Positions 29,675-38,866 of a stretch of DNA of 64,000 bases are shown here, one piece after another. This DNA is from Parvibaculaceae bacterium. GTDB taxonomy: Bacteria; Pseudomonadota; Alphaproteobacteria; Parvibaculales; Parvibaculaceae. Below the pieces are notes generated by a model that was given only the letters and a program-made list of their open reading frames with translations, was not told the origin of the DNA and ran no database searches. Location of the stretch: positions 1-64,000 of the forward strand of contig JAPWJY010000003.1 in the NCBI GenBank assembly GCA_028283765.1, given 5' to 3'. Each line of letters begins with the position of its first letter. Within the stretch, counting starts at the first letter, position 1. Made by a program: the position numbers and the translations under genes.

Positions 29675-30784
29675 TCAAACCTCCCGCGAGTCGAAGTCGA
29701 TGCGCGGATCGACCCAGGTGTAGGTGAGGTCGGAAACCAGCGCGATGACGAGGCCGAGAAGGCCGAAAATATAGAGCGTGCCGAAGACGACGGGATAATC
29801 CCGGTTGACGACCGATTCATAGGAAAGCAGCCCGAGGCCATCCAGCGAGAAAATGGTTTCGATCAGCAGCGCGCCGGTGAAAAACGCGCCGATGAAAGCG
29901 CCGGGAAAGCCTGCGATCACGATCAGCATGGCGTTGCGGAAGACATGCCCGTAGAGCACCTTGCGTTCGCTCAGGCCCTTGGCGCGCGCGGTCGTGACAT
30001 ATTGCTTGCGGATTTCATCGAGGAAGGAATTCTTGGTCAGCAGCGCGGTGGTGGCGAAGGAGCCGATCACCAGCGCCAGCACCGGCAGCACGATGTGCCA
30101 GAGATAATCGATGATCCGGTGCGGCCAGTCCATCAGCGCCCAGTCGTCCGAGGTGAGCCCACGCAAGGGGAAGATGCTGAAATAATTCCCGCCCGCGAAG
30201 ATGACGATGAGGAAGACGGCGAAAAGGAAAGCGGGCACGGCATAGCCGACGATGATGATGGCGCTGGTCCACAGATCGAAGCGGCTGCCGTCGCGCATCG
30301 CCTTCATGATGCCGAGCGGTATGGAGATCAGATAGGTGAGGAGCGTGGTCCACAGGCCGAGCGAGATCGACACGGGCATTTTCTCAAGAATGAGATCGAT
30401 GACGCGGACATCGCGGAAATAGCTGTTGCCGAAATCGAAGCGGGAATAGTTCCAGATCATCAGGCCGAAGCGCTGGTACCAGGGCTTGTCGAAGCCGAAC
30501 TGCACTTCGAGCTGCTTGATGAAGGCCGGATCCAGCCCCTGCGCGCCGCGATATTTGCTGGCGATGGCGGCGTCGCCCGCGCCGCCTATGCCCCCCTGGC
30601 TGAAGTCGCCGCCGCCCCCGCCGCCGAAACGAGCGGTCGCCGAGGTCTGCATGCCCTGCAGTTTCGCGATCACCTGCTCGACCGGTCCGCCTGGTGCGAA
30701 CTGAACGATGACAAAGCTGATGAACATGATTCCCAGAATGGTCGGTATCATCAGCGCGAGCCGCCGCACGATATAGGCCGCCAT
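29675..30784 (-). CDS. yejB: Peptide ABC transporter permease, YejB-like
   Basis: A 369-residue inner-membrane permease. The N-terminal helix ([18 protein letters not shown]) and FAPGGPVEQ motif are typical of DppB/OppB/YejB proteins. A family-specific insert (about 45-90) is Gly-rich. The EAA-type loop [20 protein letters not shown] marks the ATPase-docking site. Lies between the second binding-protein gene and yejE with 3-bp spacings, so co-transcription is near certain. Confidence 0.92.
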   Translation of the reverse strand: MAAYIVRRLALMIPTILGIMFISFVIVQFAPGGPVEQVIAKLQGMQTSATARFGGGGGGDFSQGGIGGAGDAAIASKYRGAQGLDPAFIKQLEVQFGFDKPWYQRFGLMIWNYSRFDFGNSYFRDVRVIDLILEKMPVSISLGLWTTLLTYLISIPLGIMKAMRDGSRFDLWTSAIIIVGYAVPAFLFAVFLIVIFAGGNYFSIFPLRGLTSDDWALMDWPHRIIDYLWHIVLPVLALVIGSFATTALLTKNSFLDEIRKQYVTTARAKGLSERKVLYGHVFRNAMLIVIAGFPGAFIGAFFTGALLIETIFSLDGLGLLSYESVVNRDYPVVFGTLYIFGLLGLVIALVSDLTYTWVDPRIDFDSREV

Positions 30785-30787
30785 GCT

Positions 30788-32674
30788 TTACCCCCCGATC
30801 CCGAGTTTTGCCGCCCGGGTTGCGTCTACCCACCAGCTGTCTTCCAGCGCCCTGTCATAGGCGGGCGGTTCGGCGGGGTGATCGTAAATATCCCAGAAGG
30901 CAAGGGTGTGGACTGATTTGAACCATTGCGGCACCCAGTACCAGCCTGCGCGCAACACCCGGTCGAGCGCATGGGTCGCCACCGTCTGGTCCTCGCGGTT
31001 TTCCGCATCGATGATTTTTTCGATCAGCGCGTCGATCACCGGATCGGCGATGCCCGCAAGATTGTTGCCGCCGGGAACAGGGGCCATCTGCGACCCCCAG
31101 AAGGAATGGATTTCGACACCGGGCGTGGGGCTCATGGAATAGCGCTGTACGGTCAGGTCGAAATCATAATTCTTCATCCGGTCCTGATATTGCGCGCCGT
31201 CGACGATGCGGATGCTGGCCTTCACGCCGAGGAGCTTGAGGTTCTTGATGAAGCTGCCGCAGATGCGCTCCCACATCGGCTCGTCCTGAAGAAATTCGAT
31301 TTCAAGCGGCGCGCCTTGCGCGTTCTGGCGCACGCCATCCACCACTTTCCAGCCCGCCGCATCGAGGAGCGCGCCCGCCTGCCGCAGCAGTTTGCGGTCC
31401 TGCCCCGAACCATCGGAAACCGGCGGCGTCACGGGTTCACCGAACACGGCGGCAGGCAGTTGCGCGCGATAGGGTTCCAGCAGCGCAAGTTCGCCCGGCG
31501 TGGGCAGTCCCTCAGCCATCAGCGGCGAGTTTTCAAAGAAACTGCGGGTGCGGGTATAGGCGCCGTAGAACAGGTTCTTGTTCATCCACTGGAAGTCGAA
31601 CGCACAGGAAAGCGCCTCGCGCACCCGGACGTCCTGAAATTGCGCCCGGCGCAGATTGATGAACCAGCCCTGCGCGCCCGAGGGAGAGTGGTCGGGCGTG
31701 GTCAGCCGCCGCACGCGGCCATCCTTCGCGGCGGGAAAATCATAGCCGGTGGCCCAGTCCTTGGCGGTGAAATCCTCGCGCAGCAGATATTGCCCGGCCT
31801 TGAAGGCTTCGAATTCGGCGGTGCGGTCGCGGAACACCTCGAACCGGATCCGGGCGAAATTATACCGGCCCCGGTTCACATTGAGATCGCGCGCCCAGTA
31901 ATCCTCCACGCGGTCATAATTGATGCTCCGGCTGACCTCCACCTGCCCGATGCGGTAGGGGCCGCTGCCAAGCGGCGGCACCAGCGTCGTCTTGTCAAAG
32001 ACGTTCGCGGTGTAGAAGGCTTTGGAGAAGATGGGCAGCGTCGCCAGCATCAGCGGCAGGTCGCGGGCTTCCTTGCCGCTGAATGTCACGCGCACCCGGT
32101 TTGCCGTTTCCGCGATGGCGTCCTTAACTTCGCGCATGTTCTGCGAGATGAGCGGATGGCCTTCCTTTTTCAGCAGCAGCAGCGAAAAGGCCACGTCTTC
32201 GGCGGTGAGTTTCGAGCCGTCATGAAAGCGGGCCGCTTCACGCAGGGTGAAGATGACGTCATGGCCATCATTCCCGAATGCCGCCGTTTCGGCGACAAGT
32301 CCGTACACGGCATCCGGCTCGTCGAACGCACGCACCATCAGCGTGTCGAAGTTGAGATCGAGGCGCTGGGCTGCATTGCCTTTCAGTATATAGCCGTTCA
32401 ACGTATCGAAATTATCCTGCGCGCCGTTATAGGCGGTGGTCGAGCCGGTTTCGGAAAGAAGGCCACCCTTGGGCGCATCCGGATTCACATAGCTGAAATG
32501 CGAAAATCCGGCGGGATATTTCAGGTCGCCGAACACCGACATGCCATGCTGCGGTCCCTTGGGACGGGCGATGGGGCCATCGATCTCCGCGGCGGAGAGC
32601 CGGGGCAGATAGATCGAACCGAGCGCAAGGCCCGTAAGCTGCATGAAGCCACGGCGCGTGAAATGACCTGTCAC
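30788..32674 (-). CDS. Extracellular peptide-binding protein, YejA-like, Tat signal
   Basis: A 628-residue family 5 solute-binding protein. The N-terminus TRRGFMQLTG fits a twin-arginine (Tat) signal, followed by a hydrophobic core and a cleavage site near LSAAE. The mature part has YejA-type landmarks such as LKYPAGFSHFSYVNPDAPKGG and later RRAQFQDVRVREALSCAFDF. It delivers peptides to YejBEF in the periplasm. It lies one base from a second, paralogous binding-protein gene, and 3 bp before yejB. Confidence 0.9.
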   Translation of the reverse strand: MTGHFTRRGFMQLTGLALGSIYLPRLSAAEIDGPIARPKGPQHGMSVFGDLKYPAGFSHFSYVNPDAPKGGLLSETGSTTAYNGAQDNFDTLNGYILKGNAAQRLDLNFDTLMVRAFDEPDAVYGLVAETAAFGNDGHDVIFTLREAARFHDGSKLTAEDVAFSLLLLKKEGHPLISQNMREVKDAIAETANRVRVTFSGKEARDLPLMLATLPIFSKAFYTANVFDKTTLVPPLGSGPYRIGQVEVSRSINYDRVEDYWARDLNVNRGRYNFARIRFEVFRDRTAEFEAFKAGQYLLREDFTAKDWATGYDFPAAKDGRVRRLTTPDHSPSGAQGWFINLRRAQFQDVRVREALSCAFDFQWMNKNLFYGAYTRTRSFFENSPLMAEGLPTPGELALLEPYRAQLPAAVFGEPVTPPVSDGSGQDRKLLRQAGALLDAAGWKVVDGVRQNAQGAPLEIEFLQDEPMWERICGSFIKNLKLLGVKASIRIVDGAQYQDRMKNYDFDLTVQRYSMSPTPGVEIHSFWGSQMAPVPGGNNLAGIADPVIDALIEKIIDAENREDQTVATHALDRVLRAGWYWVPQWFKSVHTLAFWDIYDHPAEPPAYDRALEDSWWVDATRAAKLGIGG

Positions 32675-34531
32675 TTACTGGGTTCCCGCATCTTTGGGCA
32701 ATTTGGCGTTGGCGTCGCTCCACCATGTATCCGGGAAGCCGATGCCATAGGCGGGTGTTTTGGATGGATGCGCAAGCCGCTTCCAGTAGGCAACGCGGGT
32801 AGCTGCCAAATGCCATTGCGGCACCAGATAATGACGCCACAGCAACACCCGGTCGAGCGCATGGGTCGCGGTCACAAGCTCTTCCCGGCTGGTGGCGAAG
32901 ATCACCTTGTCGATCAGCGCTTCGACGACAGGATCGCAGATGCCGATGACATTCTGGGACCCGGGTGTTTTGGCGGCGGCGCAGCCCCAGAAATAGCGCT
33001 GCTCATTGCCCGGCGAAAGCGACTGGGGGAAACTGCCGACCACAATATCGAAAGCGCGGCTGTCAACGAGGTTGATGTACTGGCTTGAGTCCGGCTCCCG
33101 CAAGGTTGCCTGAATGCCGAGGCGCTTCAGGTTCTGAAGATAGGGAGCCGTCACGCGCTCGAAGGCGGGGTCGCTGAGCAGAAACTCGACCTTCATCGGC
33201 TCGCCGGTTTTGTTGTTCGTCAGCACGCCGTCCGTCAGGCTCCAGCCCGCACTCTGGAACAGGGCCTGGGCTTTGGCGAGGTTGGAGCGGTTATTGCCGG
33301 AGCCGTCATTCACCGGGTTCTGGTAAGGGCTGGTGAAAAGCGCTGGCGGCAAGTCCTTGCGGAAAGGCTCCAGAAGGGCGAGTTCCGCACCTGCGGGCAC
33401 GCCGCCGGAAGCCAGTTCCGATGAGGGGAAATAGCTCGCGGTGCGGGTGTATTGTCCATAGAAAAGCGTCTTGTTCTGCCATTCGAAATCGAAGGCATAG
33501 TTGAACGCCTCGCGCACGCGAGGATCGGCGAATTTGGCGCGGCGGATATTGAAGAGAAAACCCTGCATCGCTTCGGGATTATCCGTATGCAGTTCCTCGC
33601 GCACGATCCGGCCATCCTTTACGGCGGGGATATTATAGGCGGTCGCCCAGTTCTTCGCGCTGTTTTCCAGCCGGAAGTCGAGTTGGTCGGCCTTGAAGGC
33701 TTCGAGCGCAATCGTGCCGTCGCCGTAATAATCGTACCGGATGGCATCGAAATTGTTCTGCCCCACGTTCACCGGAAGATTCTGGCCCCAGTAATCCTTC
33801 ACCCGGTCATAGCGGATGGTCCGGCCCGGTATCATTTCGCCGATCTTGTAAGGGCCACTGCCGAGAGGGATTTCGAGCGTGGTTTTTGAGATGTCGCGGG
33901 GCTGTCCGTCCTTGCCGGTGCCGGTCCAGAAATGTTTGGGCAGTACGAAAAGCTGCCCCATGATGATCGGCAGCTCCCGGTTGCCCTTCACCGAGAAAGT
34001 GAAGCGCACCGTGTGGGGCGTCAGCGCTTCCACCTTGGCGACATTGGCGTAATAGCCTGCGAAGGGCGGATAGATGCGTTTGAGGGTCTGCAGGCTCCAG
34101 ACCACGTCGTCGGCGGTGATCGGGACGCCGTCCTGCCATTTCGCCTCCGGGCGAAGCTCGAACGTGACCGATGAAAAATCGTCGGGATAAGAAAGGCTCT
34201 TTGCGATCAGGCCATATGAGGAGCCCGGTTCATCGAGGCTGGATTTGGTCAGCGTCTCATAGATGAGCGATATGCCGTCTGCCGGATTGCCCGTGACGAT
34301 AAACGGATTGAGGCTGTCGAAGGTGCCGATGCTTGATAGCCGCAAGGTGCCGCCTCTGGGCGCGTCGGGATTCACATAGTCGAAATGCTTGAAGTCAGGA
34401 CCATATTTGAGCGTACCGAACAGCGAGGCACCTGCCCGGGCTGTGGTCTGATCGGCAGCAAAGGCGGCGGGAGCGGCAACACAAGGCCCGGCAAGCAGGG
34501 AAACGGCGAGGGCCAGTATGCGTAGCTTCAT
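32675..34531 (-). CDS. Second extracellular peptide-binding protein, YejA-like, Sec signal
   Basis: 618 residues from the ATG at 34531 (an alternative ATG is 15 bases upstream). The N-terminus is an ordinary Sec signal peptide ending near AFAAD, unlike its Tat-type neighbour. Landmarks match the paralogue: LKYGPDFKHFDYVNPDAPRGG and RRAKFADPRVREAFNYAFDF. Tandem binding proteins with one set of permeases suggest two peptide specificities or redundancy. First gene of the operon, so its promoter should lie in 34532-34740. Confidence 0.9.
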   Translation of the reverse strand: MKLRILALAVSLLAGPCVAAPAAFAADQTTARAGASLFGTLKYGPDFKHFDYVNPDAPRGGTLRLSSIGTFDSLNPFIVTGNPADGISLIYETLTKSSLDEPGSSYGLIAKSLSYPDDFSSVTFELRPEAKWQDGVPITADDVVWSLQTLKRIYPPFAGYYANVAKVEALTPHTVRFTFSVKGNRELPIIMGQLFVLPKHFWTGTGKDGQPRDISKTTLEIPLGSGPYKIGEMIPGRTIRYDRVKDYWGQNLPVNVGQNNFDAIRYDYYGDGTIALEAFKADQLDFRLENSAKNWATAYNIPAVKDGRIVREELHTDNPEAMQGFLFNIRRAKFADPRVREAFNYAFDFEWQNKTLFYGQYTRTASYFPSSELASGGVPAGAELALLEPFRKDLPPALFTSPYQNPVNDGSGNNRSNLAKAQALFQSAGWSLTDGVLTNNKTGEPMKVEFLLSDPAFERVTAPYLQNLKRLGIQATLREPDSSQYINLVDSRAFDIVVGSFPQSLSPGNEQRYFWGCAAAKTPGSQNVIGICDPVVEALIDKVIFATSREELVTATHALDRVLLWRHYLVPQWHLAATRVAYWKRLAHPSKTPAYGIGFPDTWWSDANAKLPKDAGTQ

Positions 34532-34679
34532 TGTGCGTCCCGTCATGAATGAGTGGTTCAGGATGCCTGACTTTACCCGCCCTGCGCTCCCGGCAAGATT
34601 AATCTTTCTTCAAGCTCGATCACATGCAAACGGTTGAATTTCGGGCGCGATCCGGAATCGGCGTCTCATTGTGGCGTTT

Positions 34680-34709
34680 AAAACGAAACGCCCGGCACGA
34701 GGCCGGGCG
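34680..34709 (-). terminator. Rho-independent terminator of the cytochrome c gene
   Basis: On the minus strand CGCCCGGC and GCCGGGCG form a perfect 8-bp stem around a five-base loop, followed by TTTCGTTTT. It lies 31 bp after the cytochrome c stop and before the yej operon. Confidence 0.8.
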
Positions 34710-34740
34710 CTTGACAGGGAATGTGGGGATAACCCCGAGC

Positions 34741-35364
34741 TTACTTGGCGGGAGCAGCGGCCGGCGCTGCATCCTTGGCGGCTGGCGCAGGGGCGGCGGC
34801 CGGGGCTGCCTCAGGCTTGGGCAGCGGCAGCGGGCTTTCGCTGTTCGAATTGAGGTAGGCGATCAGGTCGGCGCGCTGCTTGGGGTCCGAGATGCCGCCA
34901 AAGCCCATCGCCGTGCCGGGCACGAAAGCCTTCGGCGCCTTGACGAACTGGTAAAGCTCCTTGAACGTCCACTTGCCGCCTTCGGCCTTGCCGGCGAAGT
35001 CCTTCATGCCTGCGGAGTAGGCGAAGCCGGCAGCGCTCGCGACCTGGCGGCCGACGACGCCATAAAGGTCAGGACCGACCTTGGCGCCAGCGCCTTCCAC
35101 CAGATTGTGGCAGGCGCCACACTTCTTGGAGACTTTCTCACCGGCGGCGATGTCGGCCGTGGCGAGCAGGGTTGCCACATCGGGATCCTGCGCAGGCGCA
35201 GCGGCGGCACCGCCCGCAGTCGCATCGGCCACCTGGATTTCGAACGCCTTCGGGTTCGGCTCGGGCGTGGAATAAAGAATCTCGGCCATGTTCGAGAGGC
35301 CGATCGCGACCAGCAGTGCAAAAAGCACGGCTCCCGCCATCTTGTTCAGTTCAAAACTATTCAT
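34741..35364 (-). CDS. Membrane-anchored cytochrome c (CycM type)
   Basis: 207 residues from the ATG at 35364, which begins MNSFELNKMAGAVLFALL; an in-frame extension to 35442 is not needed. An uncleaved N-terminal helix (about 9-27) anchors it in the inner membrane. The haem motif CGACH is at about 85-89 and the axial Met in GTAMGF is near 150. The C-terminus is a long Ala/Pro tail. Such proteins carry electrons from the bc1 complex to terminal oxidases in the periplasm. Adjacent to kdsB on the opposite strand, a common alphaproteobacterial arrangement. A strong terminator follows. Confidence 0.92.
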   Translation of the reverse strand: MNSFELNKMAGAVLFALLVAIGLSNMAEILYSTPEPNPKAFEIQVADATAGGAAAAPAQDPDVATLLATADIAAGEKVSKKCGACHNLVEGAGAKVGPDLYGVVGRQVASAAGFAYSAGMKDFAGKAEGGKWTFKELYQFVKAPKAFVPGTAMGFGGISDPKQRADLIAYLNSNSESPLPLPKPEAAPAAAPAPAAKDAAPAAAPAK

Positions 35365-35655
35365 AGACCCAGGCTCCGGCGGCACAGTCTTCAGGAGTTC
35401 GGCAGATACGCGACAGGCTTGTCCGCCCCGCGCGGCATCCATCGTGTGGCATTATTCTAGTGGCGTCATTCTACAGGCAAGACCATCCGGAAAAACGATC
35501 CCCCCGGCGGGCCTGTTCGGGCGGAGATTAGCCGCTTCCGCCCGAAAGCCGCAAGACGTATAAGTTTGCCGTGCGCCCGGGGCTTTCTCATGTTCCCTGT
35601 TGCGGCGATCCGTCGCAGTTTCAGAGCGCGCATCCATCGGCCTCACGCACAGGGA

Positions 35656-36425
35656 TTGGACAGTTTGCCCCCTTCTCCCATCATCATGATTCCGGCCCGC
35701 ATGGCCTCGACCCGGCTGCCGGGCAAGCCGCTCGCGGATATTTGCGGCCTTCCCATGATCGTGCAGGTGATGCACAGGGCAAGAGAGGCAGGGACAGGCC
35801 GCGTCGTCGTCGCGGCGGCGGAGGCGGAGGTCGCCAGGGCCGTGGAGGCGGCTGGCGGCGAGGCGGTCATGACCGACCCGGACCTGCCATCCGGCTCCGA
35901 CCGGATCATGGCTGCTCTCGAAGCCATCGACCCGGAAGGCCATCACGACATCATCATCAATGTGCAGGGCGATCTGCCGACCTGGACCCGGCGCTGATCC
36001 GGCGCGCGGACGAGCTTGTCCGCGCCGATGGCGTCGATATTTCGACGCTGGCCGCCGAAATCGCCGTCGAGGAGGAACGGACCAACCCCAATGTGGTCAA
36101 GGCCGTGATCGCGCTGCCTGGGGGTGGCCGTTCGGGCCGGGCGCTCTATTTCACCAGGGCCACGGTCCCCTGGGGCGAGGGACCCCATTTCCACCATATC
36201 GGTCTCTACGCCTATCGCCGGGCGGCGCTGGCCCGGTTTGTCTCGCTGCCGCCCTCGCCGCTCGAAAAGCGGGAAAAGCTTGAGCAGTTGCGGGCACTTG
36301 AGGCGGGTATGCGGATCGAGGTGGCGGTCGTTGACACTGTTCCGCTCGGTGTCGATACTCCCGCCGACCTTGAGAGGGCGCGCGCCCTGCTCGGCAAGCC
36401 GGGCGGGGCCAGAGCCTTCATATGA
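35656..36425 (+). pseudogene. kdsB: 3-deoxy-manno-octulosonate cytidylyltransferase KdsB, interrupted by a one-base frameshift
   Basis: KdsB activates Kdo with CTP for lipopolysaccharide core synthesis. The first part reads [21 protein letters not shown] and continues to NVQGDLPT, then stops at 35995-35997. The second part resumes in the next frame as [13 protein letters not shown] and runs through [10 protein letters not shown] to the normal end. One base, most simply a C in GACC(C)TGG near 35981, is missing. Both halves are otherwise intact and well conserved. No ATG gives the full first strand, so a TTG near 35656 is the likely start (uncertain by a few codons). Because kdsB is normally essential for LPS, a sequence error is more likely than gene loss. 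pheA follows 10 bp downstream. Confidence 0.8.
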
Positions 36426-36435
36426 GAAATGTTCC

Positions 36436-37308
36436 ATGACCATGTCGACCGCGCAGAACACGATCGCGTTTCAGGGTGAGCCCGGCGCGAATTCCCATAT
36501 CGCCTGTCTGGAAGTCTATCCCGACATGATTGCGTTGCCCTGCGCGACGTTTGAGGACGTATTTGCCGCGATTGCCGAGGGTCAGGCGCGCCTTGCCATG
36601 ATCCCGATCGAGAACTCGGTCGCGGGGCGGGTCGCCGACATCCATCATCTGCTGCCCAACGCCCAGGTCTTCATCATCGGCGAGCATTTCCTGCGCATCC
36701 GCCACCAGCTTCTGGGCCTGAAGGGCTCGAAGGTCGAGGGTCTGAAGGTGGTGCAGAGCCATGTCATGGCGCTGGGCCAGTGCCGCAAGGTGATCCGCCA
36801 GATGGGCCTCACCGCCGAGGTGGCGGCCGATACCGCCGGTTCCGCCCGCCAGATCGCCGAGATCGGCGACCCCGCCCGGGCGGCCATCGCCTCGGAACTG
36901 GCTGCCGACATCTACGGGCTCGATATCCTGCGCCGCGACATCGAGGACGCGGACCACAACACCACCCGCTTCGTGATTATGGCGAAGGAACCCAACGATG
37001 CCGAGCCGGACGACGGCCCGGTCATCACCAGCTTCCTGTTCCGCGTCCGCAATGTGCCCGCCGCGCTTTACAAGGCCATGGGCGGCTTTGCCACCAATGG
37101 CGTCAACATGACCAAGCTGGAGAGCTACCAGATCGAGGGAGCGTTCACCGCCACCCAGTTCTATGCCGACATCGAGGGCCATCCCGCCTCGCGCAATGTG
37201 CGTCTGGCGCTGGAGGAACTCGATTTTTTCACCAGCGAACTGAAGATACTGGGCGTCTACAAGTCCCATCCCTACCGGCTCGACATCGCCGGGCGGGCGG
37301 GGAATTGA
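36436..37308 (+). CDS. pheA: Prephenate dehydratase
   Basis: A 290-residue monofunctional enzyme that converts prephenate to phenylpyruvate in phenylalanine synthesis. The catalytic domain starts IAFQGEPGANSHIA and contains IPIENSVAGRVADIH and the TTRF motif (NTTRFVIM, near 175). The C-terminal ACT domain has the feedback-binding GALYK-type sequence (AALYKAMGGFATNGVNMTKLES, cited as its ends) and ESYQIEG. No chorismate mutase domain. The start at 36436 (or 36442) lies just after kdsB, so the two are probably one operon. Confidence 0.93.
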   Translation: MTMSTAQNTIAFQGEPGANSHIACLEVYPDMIALPCATFEDVFAAIAEGQARLAMIPIENSVAGRVADIHHLLPNAQVFIIGEHFLRIRHQLLGLKGSKVEGLKVVQSHVMALGQCRKVIRQMGLTAEVAADTAGSARQIAEIGDPARAAIASELAADIYGLDILRRDIEDADHNTTRFVIMAKEPNDAEPDDGPVITSFLFRVRNVPAALYKAMGGFATNGVNMTKLESYQIEGAFTATQFYADIEGHPASRNVRLALEELDFFTSELKILGVYKSHPYRLDIAGRAGN

Positions 37309-37938
37309 TCAGGGCCTCGTTACCCTTCTCAGCGTCAGGTTGATCCTGCCGCCGCCGTCGATCAGGCGGGAGGTGTCAGGATAGAGGCGGTCGATGCCAT
37401 GGAAGCTGAGCCGCGCCGGGCCGCCGAAGATCAGGCCGTCGCCGCTGTTCAGGCGAAAGGACCGGGTCGGCCCTTTCCGGGTCGAACCACCCAGGCGGAA
37501 AAGGGCGCTGTCACCCAGCGAAAGCGAGAGAACCGGGGCGTCGAGCGCCGGTTCGTCACGGTCCTGATGCAGCCCCATCTTGGCCTGGTCGCCCCGGTAG
37601 AAATTGACGAGGCAGCATTCCGGCGGGGCCGGATAGCCGGTCAGTTCATTCCACAGGGTCAGAAGCGCGGGCGGAATCGTGGCCCATTCCTGACCCGTTA
37701 CCGGATGATAGGGCTGATAGCGGTAACCGGACCGGTCCGAAACCCAGCCAAGAGGTCCAAAACAGGTCTGTTCGACGCGAAATGGCGTGCCGGAACCGGG
37801 CATGACCGGCCGGTAGAGCGGAGACTGGACGAAAAGGGCCGCTACCTCGCCGATGAGGACCTTTTGCGCCGGAGCGTCGATGAGGCCCGGAAAAATCCGC
37901 ACCCCTTCCGAGACGGTCAGTCGATCCAGCTTTTCCAT
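37309..37938 (-). CDS. alkB: AlkB-family alpha-ketoglutarate-dependent dioxygenase
   Basis: 209 residues from an ATG at 37938 (an upstream ATG at 37995 is possible; neither has a strong ribosome site). Visible features are CLVNFYRGDQAKMGLHQDRDE, with the iron ligands in HQD, the second His in SFHGIDRL, and the 2-oxoglutarate-binding Arg in GRINLTLRRV. AlkB oxidatively removes methyl lesions from DNA bases. It converges with pheA and diverges from the Sel1 gene. The symbol is given by family; no ada regulator is nearby. Confidence 0.88.
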   Translation of the reverse strand: MEKLDRLTVSEGVRIFPGLIDAPAQKVLIGEVAALFVQSPLYRPVMPGSGTPFRVEQTCFGPLGWVSDRSGYRYQPYHPVTGQEWATIPPALLTLWNELTGYPAPPECCLVNFYRGDQAKMGLHQDRDEPALDAPVLSLSLGDSALFRLGGSTRKGPTRSFRLNSGDGLIFGGPARLSFHGIDRLYPDTSRLIDGGGRINLTLRRVTRP

Positions 37939-38021
37939 CCTGACGGTTCCCGCTTGCCGGGCCTGCGGGCTTGGGCTACCCGTGGTCGCAACCATATCTC
38001 ATCTGGGGCAGGGCGGCGGGA

Positions 38022-38570
38022 ATGGCAAGAATGAGAGGGATGGCCGCCGCGCTCGGCCTTGGCATCCTGCTGGCGCTGGGCGGGTGCGCAAGCACCGGTA
38101 CGACTGTCGCCCGCGTGTCAGCCCCGGCTTCTGTTCCTGCCTCTGCCGATGAGGCGAGCGCCCGGGCAGGCGATGCGGAGGCTCAATACAGGGTCGGCAT
38201 GGGCTATTGCTGCTCCTTGGGGCGCGCTGGCAGCCATGACACCCGGCAGGCGACGGCATGGCTTTGCAAGGCCGCGCGCCGGGACCATGCCGCGTCCCAA
38301 TATGCGCTGGGCCAGATTTATGCGGGGCAGCCGGTCAAGGGAGCCGGGATGCCCGGTCCGCAGGCCGCGGGCCAGCCGACGGACCTTTCCGAGGCACTGC
38401 TCTGGTATCGCCTCGGTGGCGTCCATGGGCTCAGATATGCCGACGAGGCGGCGGACGCCCTTGCCGCGACCATGAGCCATGAGCAACTGGTCAAGGCGGG
38501 CAGGCTGGAGAGCCGCTATCCCGATGTGCCCTGTGAATGGGACGATGTTTTCCCCGATCACAAGCTTTGA
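38022..38570 (+). CDS. Sel1-repeat-like lipoprotein
   Basis: 182 residues from the ATG at 38022, with a nearby alternative at 38031. The N-terminus has a short hydrophobic signal ending in LALGGC, a plausible lipobox. Two Sel1-like repeats follow (DAEAQYRVGMGYCCSLG; HAASQYALGQIYAGQ), then LSEALLWYRLGGVHG. Sel1 repeats form helical scaffolds for protein contacts. Function unknown; probably anchored to a membrane. Confidence 0.8.
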   Translation: MARMRGMAAALGLGILLALGGCASTGTTVARVSAPASVPASADEASARAGDAEAQYRVGMGYCCSLGRAGSHDTRQATAWLCKAARRDHAASQYALGQIYAGQPVKGAGMPGPQAAGQPTDLSEALLWYRLGGVHGLRYADEAADALAATMSHEQLVKAGRLESRYPDVPCEWDDVFPDHKL

Positions 38571-38696
38571 CGCGAGAATGAGGGCTTCACCGCCCGCAGC
38601 CGGGTTTCCCCGCAATCAAAAAGAGGTTATTTGTCCCGGCAAGGCCGGATGGGCGCGGTTGTCGTAGAAACGTGTGGCATTATTGCCGCATGACCG

Positions 38697-38726
38697 CTTG
38701 CGGGCGGCGCGAGCCAAACCTATATA
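38697..38726 (+). promoter_or_regulatory. Probable RpoH (heat-shock) promoter of dnaK
   Basis: CTTGCG at 38697-38702, a 16-base spacer and CCTATAT at 38719-38725 fit the alphaproteobacterial sigma-32 pattern CTTG...CCTAT. The overlapping TTGCGG-N17-TATATA could also serve the housekeeping sigma factor. It lies about 140 bp before dnaK. The 38571-38866 interval shows nothing else clear. Confidence 0.65.
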
Positions 38727-38866
38727 CACGCCAGTTGTTCAACCCCTTTTACCGTTTCCCGAATGGGGGCCGGTTGCGGGTTTTCGGACGTCATGCGGCG
38801 TCTGGGGGCTTTGCGAATGGGTGCCATGTGGCCCACCCGGCCTGCCGAAAGAATGAGGAAGTCCTA

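Noticed and set aside
28871-33088. Two long plus-strand frames (681 and 720 residues) opposite the yej operon
   Set aside because: Shadow frames rich in His, Asp, Arg and Gly; the minus-strand Yej proteins are complete and conserved.
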